Shown here in pieces: positions 17,070 through 25,250 of a stretch of DNA of 43,530 nucleotides. The DNA is taken from positions 1 through 43,530 of the forward strand of contig DATKWZ010000049.1 in NCBI GenBank assembly GCA_035529315.1. Reading direction: 5' to 3'. Below the pieces are notes generated by a model that saw only the letters and a list, made by a program, of their open reading frames with translations, was not told where the DNA came from and ran no database searches. How positions within the stretch are numbered: position 1 is the stretch's first letter; each line of letters starts with the position of its first letter. Source of the stretch: Anaerolineae bacterium. Its GTDB lineage: Bacteria; Desulfobacterota; Desulfobacteria; Desulfobacterales; ETH-SRB1. Both the position numbers and the translations under genes were made by a program.

Positions 17070-17923
17070 TGGGAACCGTTCCTGATCAAAAGTTTCCCCT
17101 GATAACAGGGGAAGTCAGCATGAAAGACGATGAAATCTGCATCCAGGGAAGGCGGGTCCATGTTAACCGCGGGACTCCGGCCCTGCTGGCCGCGGCTGTC
17201 AAAGCCGGGCAGGTTATGGGCAAATCAGAACTTTTCGGCTATCTGGTCGGCGACATCGGCCTCGGAGGCGGCAGCCGGAAACTTTATGAATATCTGACTA
17301 ATAATCTTGACCAATCCGGGTTTTCCGGCATTACATTTCATTATCTTCAGCCGGATGTAGACTGGCATAACCGTGTTTTATTTGCTATAGAAGAGATGGC
17401 AAAGCAGCCTGTCCTGATTGCGGATGCCGGATTTATGTATGCAGCCAAGATGAGCGGTCAGGCCGCTGCATATGATCTGTTTACACCGGATATAGGCGAA
17501 CTGGCCTTTCTGGCCGATGAAACTGCGCCGCACCCGTTTTACACACGGGGTTTTATTTTTCAGGATGAAAAGCGTGTGCCGGATCTGATTAAACGTGCAT
17601 ATGCACATGAAAATGCTTCGCGCTTTGTTCTTGTTAAGGGTGAAAAGGATTACCTGGCCGACCAGGATGGGATTAAGGCAATAATCGACAGCCCTGCCTG
17701 TGAAGCCATGGAGGCTATGGGCGGCACAGGGGATACAATTACCGGCATTGTCGCAGCCTTGATTGAATCCGGAATGGAAATAAGCAAAGCCGCAATTATT
17801 GCCGCAAAGGTGAATCGATTAGCCGGCTATTATGCCCGGCCAACGCCGGCGACCCAGGTAATGGAGATTATACGCCACATACCCGCAGCACTGGAGGAGA
17901 TTCTGAGGAGGGAAACACCATGA
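17057..17923 (+). CDS. YjeF-C-like / ribokinase-fold kinase in the selenium operon
   Basis: A 288-residue soluble protein with the fold of ADP/ATP-dependent NAD(P)H-hydrate dehydratases and sugar kinases. The anion-hole motif is MGGTGDTITGIVAALI (residues about 217-232), and FTPDIGELAFLAD (about 156-168) corresponds to the TPHPGE region of hydrate dehydratases, but diverged. True NAD(P)H-hydrate repair is therefore uncertain. It overlaps DUF3343 by 13 bases and selD by four bases (ATGA), so it sits between two selenium proteins in one translational unit. Its substrate is unknown; a selenium-linked role is inferred only from position. Confidence 0.72.
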   Translation: MLAIVGTVPDQKFPLITGEVSMKDDEICIQGRRVHVNRGTPALLAAAVKAGQVMGKSELFGYLVGDIGLGGGSRKLYEYLTNNLDQSGFSGITFHYLQPDVDWHNRVLFAIEEMAKQPVLIADAGFMYAAKMSGQAAAYDLFTPDIGELAFLADETAPHPFYTRGFIFQDEKRVPDLIKRAYAHENASRFVLVKGEKDYLADQDGIKAIIDSPACEAMEAMGGTGDTITGIVAALIESGMEISKAAIIAAKVNRLAGYYARPTPATQVMEIIRHIPAALEEILRRETP

Positions 17924-18969
17924 CAGAAAAAAAAGCGCTTCGTCTTACTGAGACGGTTACAGGCTCTGGCTGAGCTTCTAAATTACCTCCAGGGGACCTG
18001 GAGAGGGCATTATGCGGGTTGGAGTTTCCGACTGATTCAAATCTTATTGTTGGTTTGGACCGCGCGGACGACGCAGGAGTTTATAAGATCACGGATGATA
18101 TCGCCATGATTCAGACCGTTGATTTTTTCACGCCGATTGTTGATGATCCTTACTGGTTCGGACAGATTGCCGCTGCCAATGCCTTAAGCGATGTCTATGC
18201 CATGGGAGGTATTCCCAAAACAGCCATGAACATTGTAGCCTTTCCAGTCAAACAGATGGAGATGTCTGTACTCCGTCAGATTATCCAGGGGGGACTGGAC
18301 AAGATGAAGGAGGCGGGTGTGGTTCTTGTGGGAGGACACAGCGTGGAGGACAAGGAGCTGAAATACGGCCTTTCGGTTACCGGTTTTGTCCACCCGGATC
18401 ATATCCTTACAAAAAAGGCTCTTAATGCCGGAGATCGTTTAATACTTACCAAGCCGCTTGGCACCGGTATTATTAACACAGCCATTAAAGGGGGCATCGC
18501 TTCCACTCAACTCATAGAATTTGTTACACATCTTATGGCTACGCTTAACCGGGATGCGGCTCAGGTGATGAAGGGGTTTCCTGTTCACGCCTGCACCGAT
18601 ATTACCGGTTTTGGCCTGTTAGGTCATGTTGCTGAAATGGTTGTAGATTCCGGATTTGGAATCAGCCTCTGGTCCGAGAAGATACCGATAATCCCTGAAG
18701 CCCTTGATTACGCGGCAATGGGGTTTGTGCCTGCCGGAGCTTATAATAACAGGAAGTTTCGTGAGGGTATGGTCGATATTTCTCCTTCTGTAAAACAGGC
18801 TGTTCTGGATATTCTTTATGATCCCCAGACATCCGGGGGATTGCTGATTAGCGTGGAGAAAGAAAGCGCAGGCGATCTGGTAGATGAATTAAAGAAAAAA
18901 GGGATAGATGCTGCCGCAGTTATCGGAGAGGTGCTGACGGAACCAAAAGAAAGAATTGTTGTGAGTTAA
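17920..18969 (+). CDS. selD: Selenophosphate synthetase SelD, selenocysteine-containing
   Basis: A 349-residue enzyme making selenophosphate from selenide and ATP, the selenium donor for selenocysteine and selenouridine synthesis. An ATG at 17920 overlaps the kinase stop by four bases. Frame continues LTETVTGSG, then TGA at 17971-17973 (codon 18), then ASKLPPGDLERALCGLEF; in SelD this is the catalytic Cys/Sec position followed by the conserved Lys-x-Pro-Pro. So TGA is read as selenocysteine. Further SelD landmarks follow: LDRADDAGVYKI, QTVDFFTPIVDDPYWFGQIAAANALSDVYAMGG, LVGGHSVED and DPQTSGGLLI. A caller ignoring Sec would start at 18019 and lose the active site. Confidence 0.95.
17987..18003 (+). 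promoter_or_regulatory. Bacterial SECIS-like hairpin in selD
   Basis: CTCCAGG pairs perfectly with CCTGGAG around a GGA loop. The loop begins 20 bases after the TGA at 17971-17973, inside the usual window for bacterial SECIS, and has G at its first positions, as SelB binding requires. It lies within the codons for PPGDLE. Confidence 0.75.
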
Positions 18970-19012
18970 ATTCATAAAAAGTCCAACATACCCCTTTAAA
19001 AAAACCGTTTCG

Positions 19013-20707
19013 TTACCCGGAAAGTCCTTTGAGGAGCAGGTTTTTTTGTTTTTCTTTGTTCTGTTTGTCCTTCTCAACAAAAATCGATTTTCCGCTGTCA
19101 TAGGCTTTTCCCGTATAGTACATAAGGGTTGCCGGTGTCGACGGAGAGGGCGTAAAAATCTGAATCTGCCTGGGTTTGAACTTGAGTACCCTGTGGTTGA
19201 AGCGGTTTAAACGCTCCATGTCCTGGTATGTACATCCCGGATAAGCAGCGATAAAATAACAGGTTAAGAACTGTTTTTTCCCCATCTGCCGGTTGATTTT
19301 CTGAAACCAGCGGAAGAATTCCACAAAGCTCTCGATGGGGGGTTTTCCCATGAGCGCAAGTATATGATCTTCGGAATGCTCGGGCGCGACCTTCAGTTGT
19401 CCGGAAATATGATGCTGTATAATCTCTTTAAGATATTGAAGGCCGTATGTTTGATCTTTCAGCACCAGATCATGGCGTATTCCGGAACCGATGAAAACCT
19501 TTTTAACCTTCGGCAGCAGCCTGATTTTTTTCAGCAGGGTAATCTGGGGGAGATGGCTGATTTCCAGCTTATTGCAGATGACAGGAGTCAGGCAGCGCTT
19601 GTTGCGGCATCTGCCCTTGGTTTTTTTTCGCTCGCATTCGATGCCGTACATATTGGCGGTGGGGCCTCCGACATCGTGAATGTATCCTTTAAATTCAGGA
19701 TGGTTGATTAAAATCGACGCTTCCTTCAGAATGGACGCTTCGCTCCGATCCACAACCCTTTGCCCCTGATGTGCTGATATGGCGCAGAAGTTACAGTCGC
19801 CATAACATCCTCTGTGAGTAGTGATTGAAAAACGGATGGTTTCAAGTGCTCGCACAGGCCCCCATGCCGCATAATACGGGTGGACGTTCCGTTCATAGTC
19901 TAGATCATGAACATGGTCCAGTTCCTCGTTCGTGAGCGGAAACTGAGGAGGATTCTGGATCAGATACCGGCTGTCCTGTTTCTGGCAAAGACCTTTTCCG
20001 GTTATTGGGTCATTGTTTTTATAAAAAACCTTAAACATTTCAATGAACCTGGTGTTGTCCACCGCAACTTCCGCATGGGACGGGAGCTCTATGTAACCTT
20101 CTTCTTTTTCCGGGGCAATATAGCAGATTCCGCGGACATCTGTAACCGGTCGGTGGTGCCGGATGTTTTCTGCCAGTTCGAGAGTTGTTTTTTCCCCCAT
20201 CCCATAAACCAGAACATCGGCCTTGGCGTCAAAAAGGATGGACCGCCGTATACTGTCGGACCAGTAATGATAATGGGAGATGCGTCTCAGGCTTGCTTCA
20301 ATCCCGCCGATAACAATCGGTTTTGTCTTTTTGAAATAGCGGCGAACAAGATTGGCATACGCGATAACCGCCATGTCCGGACGTCTGATATTTAGACCGC
20401 CGCCGGTCAGATCATCTCGCTTTCGCCGTTTATTCGTCGGAGTATAATTGGATATCATGGAGTCCATGCATCCCGAAGTAATTCCCCAGAAAAGATTCGG
20501 TTCCCCCAGCCGCTCGATATCTTTTCCACTGAAGATATCGGGCTGCGCTATTATGCCTACCGTGTAACCGGCATCTAACAGTACCTTTCCAATGATCGCG
20601 ACGCCGATAAACGGAGAATCCACATAAGTGTCTCCTGTTACCAGTATGACGTCCGGAGACTTCCAGCCAAGAGCATTCAGCTCATTTTTAGTTGTGGGAA
20701 GAAACAT
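19013..20707 (-). CDS. YgiQ family radical SAM protein
   Basis: A 564-residue protein of the YgiQ family. The N-terminal part is a cobalamin-binding-like domain region (VILVTGDTYVDSPFIGVAIIGKVLLDAGYTVGIIAQP), and the radical-SAM cluster motif CYGDCNFC (CxxxCxxC) follows in ITTHRGCYGDCNFCAISAHQG near residue 300. Later conserved segments include GPTANMYG, VAPEHSEDHIL and FTPSPSTPATLMYYTG. No enzymatic reaction is established for the family. It converges with selD (43-base gap) and starts with ATG at 20707. Slightly shorter than the E. coli homologue. Confidence 0.92.
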   Translation of the reverse strand: MFLPTTKNELNALGWKSPDVILVTGDTYVDSPFIGVAIIGKVLLDAGYTVGIIAQPDIFSGKDIERLGEPNLFWGITSGCMDSMISNYTPTNKRRKRDDLTGGGLNIRRPDMAVIAYANLVRRYFKKTKPIVIGGIEASLRRISHYHYWSDSIRRSILFDAKADVLVYGMGEKTTLELAENIRHHRPVTDVRGICYIAPEKEEGYIELPSHAEVAVDNTRFIEMFKVFYKNNDPITGKGLCQKQDSRYLIQNPPQFPLTNEELDHVHDLDYERNVHPYYAAWGPVRALETIRFSITTHRGCYGDCNFCAISAHQGQRVVDRSEASILKEASILINHPEFKGYIHDVGGPTANMYGIECERKKTKGRCRNKRCLTPVICNKLEISHLPQITLLKKIRLLPKVKKVFIGSGIRHDLVLKDQTYGLQYLKEIIQHHISGQLKVAPEHSEDHILALMGKPPIESFVEFFRWFQKINRQMGKKQFLTCYFIAAYPGCTYQDMERLNRFNHRVLKFKPRQIQIFTPSPSTPATLMYYTGKAYDSGKSIFVEKDKQNKEKQKNLLLKGLSG

Positions 20708-20890
20708 TAAGAGAAATCCAGGTCAATTCGTGTTTGTTGTATGAAAGATGGAGAAATGCGACATTTTCCCGAATTCAGCCAAATAGAGACCTACTCCATA
20801 TATCTCTGTGTGTACACGCTGTTCAGATACCTCATGCATCTTGAAATATTTCTATGCGGCTACATTTGCATTATACATTTCAGATATTTG

Positions 20891-20937
20891 AAGCTCCCCG
20901 CCGCAAGCAGAGAGGAGTGCGCTCGCTTTTGCGGTTC
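20891..20937 (-). repeat. Dispersed intergenic repeat, copy 4, reverse strand
   Basis: The reverse complement of 20919-20937 is GAACCGCAAAAGCGAGCGC, identical to copy 3 over 19 bases. A further GCTTGC-containing stretch (20891-20910) follows it on the minus strand, as in copies 1 and 3. Confidence 0.65.
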
Positions 20938-20974
20938 AATTAGCAGAATATTCTATTCTAAATGGACGTGACAT

Positions 20975-21011
20975 ATTGACCCATATAATATTTTATCTTA
21001 TATGGGTCAAT
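20975..21011. promoter_or_regulatory. Perfect 14-bp inverted repeat with promoter elements in both arms
   Basis: ATTGACCCATATAA (20975-20988) and its exact reverse complement at 20998-21011, with a 9-base centre. Each arm supplies TTGACC and TATATG with a 17-base spacer, so a sigma-70-type promoter can be read on either strand. It could be a regulated bidirectional promoter for ygiQ and the desulfurase-znu genes, or a hairpin. No T-run follows. Confidence 0.4.
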
Positions 21012-21236
21012 AGTAGACTTGACTCCATTTGTTCCCGGGTTTGACCAGTTAGAGCCGGGCGAAATGTTTTTGCCAGGCCGTAGTTGATCAAAGAGGCGAG
21101 AAGGGAAAAATATGAATGGAAAAAATGTTGTGAGTTAAAAAAATTCGTAGTATTAAAGCTTTGTAATTGTTTACGGTTTACAGTTATCGGTTCACGGTTA
21201 AAATAGGTATGCATTCCCATGCAGGAGCGTGAAGAA

Positions 21237-21274
21237 AAGTGTTAGGTGTTAAGTGTTAGGTGTTAGGTGTTAAG
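21237..21274 (+). repeat. TTAACAC/TTAGGTG word repeat
   Basis: Five tandem variants of GTGTTAGG/GTGTTAAG (7-8 base units). A reverse-oriented run stands at 24362-24387, so the two flank the desulfurase-znuA-znuC block. Confidence 0.55.
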
Positions 21275-21390
21275 AAAATTATTAATCCCTAAGCCTCGAA
21301 TCCCTAAGCCTTTGAGTTTCTATCCGTGAAATTTGGAACCTGATAAATTAGACTTTTTACGAAAGCCATCAATTTTCAGGGAGCAAACAG

Positions 21391-22521
21391 ATGATCTATC
21401 TTGATTATAATGCTACAACTCCGATAGCTCCGGAGGTTGCTGAAGCTATGATGCCTTTTATCAAGGAAGAATTCGGGAATCCCAGCAGCTCATATTCTCC
21501 GGGGATAAGGGCAAAGCAGGCGCTGGAAAAGGCGCGTGGCCAGGTGGCAAGACTTCTCGGGTGTGAATCCGGAGAAATCGTCTTTACCAGCGGAGGGAGC
21601 GAATCAAACAATATGGTATTAAAGGGTGTGGCATTGAGCCTGCGTGATAAAGGACGTCATATCATTACAACCGAGATCGAGCACCCTGCCATATTCAATC
21701 CTGCTATCTTTCTAATGGAAAACGGCTGGGATGTTACCTTTCTTCATGTGGACAGCTATGGCTCTGTTGATCCGGACGATATAAAAAATGCTATCAAAAA
21801 AGATACTGTATTAATTTCCGTTATGCATGCGAACAATGAAACAGGCACCTTGCAGCCTGTTCAGAAAATCGGCCGGATTTCAAGGGAACACGGCATTTTA
21901 TTTCATACAGACGCCGCCCAGTCTGTCGGCAAGGTGAAAACCGATGTAAGCGATCTGTGCGTGGATTTTTTATCAGTGGCCGGTCATAAATTATATGCTC
22001 CTAAGGGGGTGGGTGCGCTCTATATCCGAGACGGCATAGAGATGGTTCCCTTGATTCATGGTGGTGGTCAGGAGTCGGGCCGCAGAGCAGGCACCGAAAA
22101 TGTAATTCTTAATGTAGGTTTGGGGGCTGCCTGCAAGTCGGCGGCAAAGAATATGAAGGATGACACACCGCGCATCGTCGGCCTTAGAGACAGGCTGCTT
22201 GATAAGATAGTGTCAGCCATACCTGAGGCGGCATTAAACGGCCACCTTGACAATCGACTTCCCAATACATTAAATCTTTCCTTTCCAGGGCAGACAGGGG
22301 AAAAAATTCTGAAAAGAATCCCAAATCTTTGCGCATCCACCGGCGCTGCCTGCAAGGACCGTTCAACGACTATTTCTCATGTTCTGGCGGCAATGGGGGT
22401 CTCCCGTGAATCGGCAACAGGGGCGGTTCGCCTTACCCTTGGCCGCCCGACTACTCAGGATGAAGTTGATCAGGCTGCCGAATGGATAATAAAAGCGGTG
22501 AAAGAAGGGATCAGGGATTAA
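21391..22521 (+). CDS. Cysteine desulfurase, NifS/IscS-type aminotransferase V
   Basis: A 376-residue PLP enzyme that takes sulfur (or selenium from selenocysteine) off the amino acid and carries it as a persulfide. PLP lysine is K200 in SVAGHKLYAPKG. Other landmarks are TSGGSESNN, HANNETGT and HTDAAQSVGK. The catalytic-cysteine loop reads NLCASTGAACKDR with Cys321 at the expected SSGSAC-type position. Length fits the family. It could supply the selenium locus about 2.4 kb away or Fe-S assembly; no iscU partner is adjacent. It ends five bases before znuA. Confidence 0.9.
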   Translation: MIYLDYNATTPIAPEVAEAMMPFIKEEFGNPSSSYSPGIRAKQALEKARGQVARLLGCESGEIVFTSGGSESNNMVLKGVALSLRDKGRHIITTEIEHPAIFNPAIFLMENGWDVTFLHVDSYGSVDPDDIKNAIKKDTVLISVMHANNETGTLQPVQKIGRISREHGILFHTDAAQSVGKVKTDVSDLCVDFLSVAGHKLYAPKGVGALYIRDGIEMVPLIHGGGQESGRRAGTENVILNVGLGAACKSAAKNMKDDTPRIVGLRDRLLDKIVSAIPEAALNGHLDNRLPNTLNLSFPGQTGEKILKRIPNLCASTGAACKDRSTTISHVLAAMGVSRESATGAVRLTLGRPTTQDEVDQAAEWIIKAVKEGIRD

Positions 22522-22526
22522 GGATT

Positions 22527-23432
22527 ATGAAAAATATATCCGCCTGTATATTCTGTGCTGTATTTTTGCTTTTTTGCCTTAGCAGCGGCAATGTTTGTGC
22601 AAAATCGAAAAAAAGCGATACGGAAAAGATTAAGGTTTTTGTCAGTATCCTGCCGCAGGCATACTTTGTGGAGCGCGTCGGGGGCGACAGGGTGGATGTT
22701 TCCGTTATGGTTGGGCCTGGCCAGAGTCCCGCCACTTATGAGCCTATGCCCAGACAGATGGTTGAACTCGGCAAGGCAAAGCTTTTCTTTAGCATCGGAG
22801 CGCCTTTTGAGGATGTGTGGATGGATCGGATAAGCAGTGCGCATCCGAAGCTGAAGGTGATAGATACCAGACGCGGTGTACGGCTTTTTCCCATAAAGAC
22901 CCATCACCATCATGAAGACACGCAACATGCTGAAGAATATAGAGGCCGAAAGGATCCTCACATCTGGTTAAGTTTGAAGCTGGTTAAGATTCAGGCCAAA
23001 AATATATGCGATGCCCTGATCTCTGTGGATGATGTTTGCACGGAGTATTATCGGAAAAACTTAAAAGCCTTTCACGATGACCTTGATAAACTGGATATGG
23101 AAATAGAGCAAAGCCTGAAAGGTCCCGGCGTCCGGAAATTTATGGTTTTTCACCCTGCCTGGGGATACTTTGCCCGTGATTACGGGCTGGAACAGATACC
23201 GGTTGAAATCGGAGGGAAAGATCCAGGGGCAAAAGAGCTTGCCGATCTCATTGAAGAGGCAAAAAATAATGGAATAAAGATAATCTTTGTGCAAAAACAG
23301 TTCAGCGAAAAAAGCGCTGAAGCCATAGCTGCCGCTATTAAGGGAAGGATAATTCAGATTGATCCATTGGCAAAAGATTATCTTAATAATATGAAGATGA
23401 TTGTCGAGACATTTTGCAGGGCAATACAATGA
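22527..23432 (+). CDS. znuA: Zinc ABC transporter substrate-binding protein ZnuA
   Basis: A 301-residue exported metal-binding protein of the cluster 9 family. The first 25 residues form a signal peptide (MKNISACIFCAVFLLFCLSSGNVCA). The His-rich loop THHHHEDTQHAEE (about residues 124-137) is typical of zinc-specific members. Conserved KDPHIWLS and the C-terminal VQKQFSEKSAEAIA helix are present. The ATG at 22527 has AGG from a GGATTA repeat upstream as its ribosome site. It shares four bases (ATGA) with the ATPase gene. Confidence 0.92.
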   Translation: MKNISACIFCAVFLLFCLSSGNVCAKSKKSDTEKIKVFVSILPQAYFVERVGGDRVDVSVMVGPGQSPATYEPMPRQMVELGKAKLFFSIGAPFEDVWMDRISSAHPKLKVIDTRRGVRLFPIKTHHHHEDTQHAEEYRGRKDPHIWLSLKLVKIQAKNICDALISVDDVCTEYYRKNLKAFHDDLDKLDMEIEQSLKGPGVRKFMVFHPAWGYFARDYGLEQIPVEIGGKDPGAKELADLIEEAKNNGIKIIFVQKQFSEKSAEAIAAAIKGRIIQIDPLAKDYLNNMKMIVETFCRAIQ

Positions 23433-24169
23433 CCATGAATAAAACGGTTGTGGAAATCAGAAATGTAGATTTTGCCTATGATGATATTCTTGTGCTAAAG
23501 GATATCACGCTGACTGTTGAAGAGGGTAATTTTTTAGGGATAGTAGGTCCTAACGGGAGCGGCAAAACCACGCTTTTGAAATTAATTCTCGGCCTGATTC
23601 ATCCTTTAAGGGGCAGTGTTCGGGTATTTGGCCAGGCGCCTGAACGGGCAAGGCCTTCCATCGGCTATGTGCCGCAGTATGCGGAAATTGACTCCGGCTT
23701 TCCAATCAGTGTAATGGATGTGGTTCTGATAGGCCGGCTGGGAAAGGCTCCGTTGATTGGAAGGTACCGGAAAATTGACAGGGAGATGGCTGAAGAGGCT
23801 TTGAAAGAGGTGGAAATTTATGAATTCCGCGATCACCGCTTCGGAACCCTGTCCGGAGGGCAGAGACAGCGGGTCCTTATGGCAAGGGCATTGGTGGGAA
23901 GACCTGAAATGCTCCTTCTTGATGAGCCGACAGCAAGCATAGACGGAAGGGTGGAACAGGATATTTATGAACTGTTGAAAAGGCTTAATAAAAAAGCAAC
24001 CATAATTCTTGTTTCTCACGACCTTGGTTTTATTTCCACATATGTGAATCAGGTGGCATGTGTTAACCGGAGCCTTGTCTGCAACCCAATAGAGCATGTT
24101 ACGTCGAATGTGATCGAGGCGTGCTATGGAGGGCCGGTTCATATGATAAAGCATAAATGCGAATTATAA
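23429..24169 (+). CDS. znuC: Zinc ABC transporter ATPase ZnuC
   Basis: A 246-residue ABC ATPase powering metal import. Walker A GPNGSGKTT, signature LSGGQRQRVLMARAL, Walker B LLLDEPTAS and the switch SHD are all intact. It starts at ATG 23429, overlapping the znuA stop by four bases; a longer TTG reading at 23414 is unlikely. znuB follows after a 226-base gap occupied by repeats and a deletion copy of the S23-type element. Confidence 0.93.
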   Translation: MTMNKTVVEIRNVDFAYDDILVLKDITLTVEEGNFLGIVGPNGSGKTTLLKLILGLIHPLRGSVRVFGQAPERARPSIGYVPQYAEIDSGFPISVMDVVLIGRLGKAPLIGRYRKIDREMAEEALKEVEIYEFRDHRFGTLSGGQRQRVLMARALVGRPEMLLLDEPTASIDGRVEQDIYELLKRLNKKATIILVSHDLGFISTYVNQVACVNRSLVCNPIEHVTSNVIEACYGGPVHMIKHKCEL

Positions 24170-24172
24170 TAT

Positions 24173-24192
24173 TAAGGGATTAGAGGATTAAA
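24173..24192 (+). repeat. GGATTA word repeat after znuC
   Basis: TTAAGGGATTAGAGGATTAA, five bases after the znuC stop. One of several copies, others being 16405-16430, 22507-22526, 34709-34723 and 43075-43116. Confidence 0.5.
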
Positions 24193-24216
24193 GATTTTCG
24201 CAGCCGTTTACTGCTG

Positions 24217-24325
24217 CTTGAAACTTGAAATTGGAAAGTAGAAATTAGGGAGAATGGTTGCGAAAATTCTAATATGAAGGCCAAATTTCCAATTTCTATT
24301 TTCTAATTTCAACGTTATATGAACG
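24217..24325 (+). mobile_element. Deletion derivative of the S23-type inverted-repeat element
   Basis: The left arm (24217-24249, CTTGAAACTTGAAATTGGAA...) and right arm (24273-24325, beginning TATGAAGGCCAAATTTCC) match the arms at 25251-25283 and 25638-25691; the right arms are identical for their first 30 bases. Between the arms are only 23 bases, and 13 of them (ATGGTTGCGAAAA, 24254-24266) match the inside of the S23 gene (25522-25534). The simplest reading is an internally deleted copy of the intact element. Confidence 0.6.
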
Positions 24326-24361
24326 CTTACTATTGGATTTAGGATTAAAAGTCAGAAGTTT

Positions 24362-24387
24362 TCTTAACACTTAACACTTAACACCCA
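24362..24387 (-). repeat. TTAACAC word repeat before znuB
   Basis: Three tandem variants of CTTAACA in the spacer directly before znuB, reverse orientation relative to 21237-21274. Confidence 0.5.
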
Positions 24388-24395
24388 ATATAATT

Positions 24396-25235
24396 ATGTT
24401 TGAATTTATTCATGTGCTTCAAAGCCAGACTTTTATGCAAAACGCCTTTATTGTCGGCCTGCTGGCCAGTGTGGCATGCGGGGTTATGGGAACATATGTT
24501 GTGACCAGACGGATAGTTTTCATCAGCGGAGGAATATCTCACGCGGTTCTTGGCGGTATGGGAGCGGCGTATTACTATGGTTTTAATCCCATACATGGAG
24601 CCTTTGTGCTGGCAATTATTTCCGCACTTTTAATCGGATTTGTAAGTCTTCGTTATCACCAGCACGAGGACACACTGATAGGGGCTTTGTGGGCTGTTGG
24701 CATGGCTGTCGGGATATTATTTATCTATAAAACACCGGGCTATAATGTAGATCTTATGAGTTATCTGTTCGGCAACATTCTGATGGTGAAAAGAGAAAGC
24801 ATATTGTTTGTGGCCTGTCTTGATCTGGTTGTTATTTCGCTGGTGATAGTTTTTTACAAACGTTTTTTAGCCGTATGCTTTGATGAGGAGTATAGCCGGC
24901 TGCAGGGTGTCAGCGTGGAAAGCACATATTTGCTTTTGCTTTGCCTCGTTGCCGTGACAGTTGTAATGCTTATCCAGGTGGTGGGGATTATACTTGTGAT
25001 AGCGCTTCTGACACTTCCTGCCGCAACAGCGCGTTATTTTGCGTCAAGCCTCGGGAAAATGATGATTCTTGCCTCGCTGTTTGGAGCGGTATTTACAACA
25101 TCCGGACTTGTTATTTCATATAAGCAGGACCTTCCTTCAGGGGCTACAATTATAGTTGTTGCCGGGCTGGCCTATATTATGGCAACAGCTCTAAAAGGGC
25201 TGGCCTCAAGATTTCGCAGTTATAATAAAGGATAA
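24396..25235 (+). CDS. znuB: Zinc ABC transporter permease ZnuB
   Basis: A 279-residue polytopic inner-membrane protein with about eight hydrophobic segments of the ABC-3 family. Conserved segments include GTYVVTRRIVFISGGISHAVLGG near the N-terminus, and the coupling-helix region around SRLQGVSVESTYLLLL. With ZnuA and ZnuC it imports zinc. The ATG at 24396 is used; no strong ribosome site is seen. The gap to znuC is long for such an operon and was probably opened by repeat insertion. Confidence 0.92.
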   Translation: MFEFIHVLQSQTFMQNAFIVGLLASVACGVMGTYVVTRRIVFISGGISHAVLGGMGAAYYYGFNPIHGAFVLAIISALLIGFVSLRYHQHEDTLIGALWAVGMAVGILFIYKTPGYNVDLMSYLFGNILMVKRESILFVACLDLVVISLVIVFYKRFLAVCFDEEYSRLQGVSVESTYLLLLCLVAVTVVMLIQVVGIILVIALLTLPAATARYFASSLGKMMILASLFGAVFTTSGLVISYKQDLPSGATIIVVAGLAYIMATALKGLASRFRSYNKG

Positions 25236-25250
25236 CGATAGCCTTCACGG

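Larger units (their letters stand above)
20708..21390. other. 683-base spacer upstream of the cysteine desulfurase
   Basis: No convincing gene. It holds the fourth copy of the GAACCGC repeat (20891-20937), a symmetric inverted repeat with promoter-like elements (20975-21011), TTTACGGTTTACAG words (21168-21199), a TTAACAC run (21237-21274), a 13-base direct repeat AATCCCTAAGCCT (21284-21296 and 21299-21311), and a TTTTTACGA half-repeat near 21349-21360. Small frames at 20741-20971 and 20993-21220 cross these repeats and look non-coding. Confidence 0.55.

Noticed and set aside
18019..18969. SelD starting at 18019
   Set aside because: This start is only the first ATG-type codon after the in-frame TGA. 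The SelD N-terminus with its active-site region is coded upstream from ATG 17920, through TGA as selenocysteine.
20741..20971. Plus-strand frame of 76 codons before the inverted repeat
   Set aside because: It crosses the GAACCGC repeat, has no ribosome site and no recognisable motif.
20993..21220. Minus-strand frame of 75 codons between ygiQ and the desulfurase
   Set aside because: It runs across the symmetric inverted repeat and word-repeat region, shows no family resemblance, has no ribosome site, and its composition follows the repeats.
24173..24387. CRISPR-like repeat array in the znuC-znuB spacer
   Set aside because: The repeats are short, vary in length and lack regular unique spacers, and there are no cas genes. 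They are word repeats and a deletion copy of the S23 cassette.
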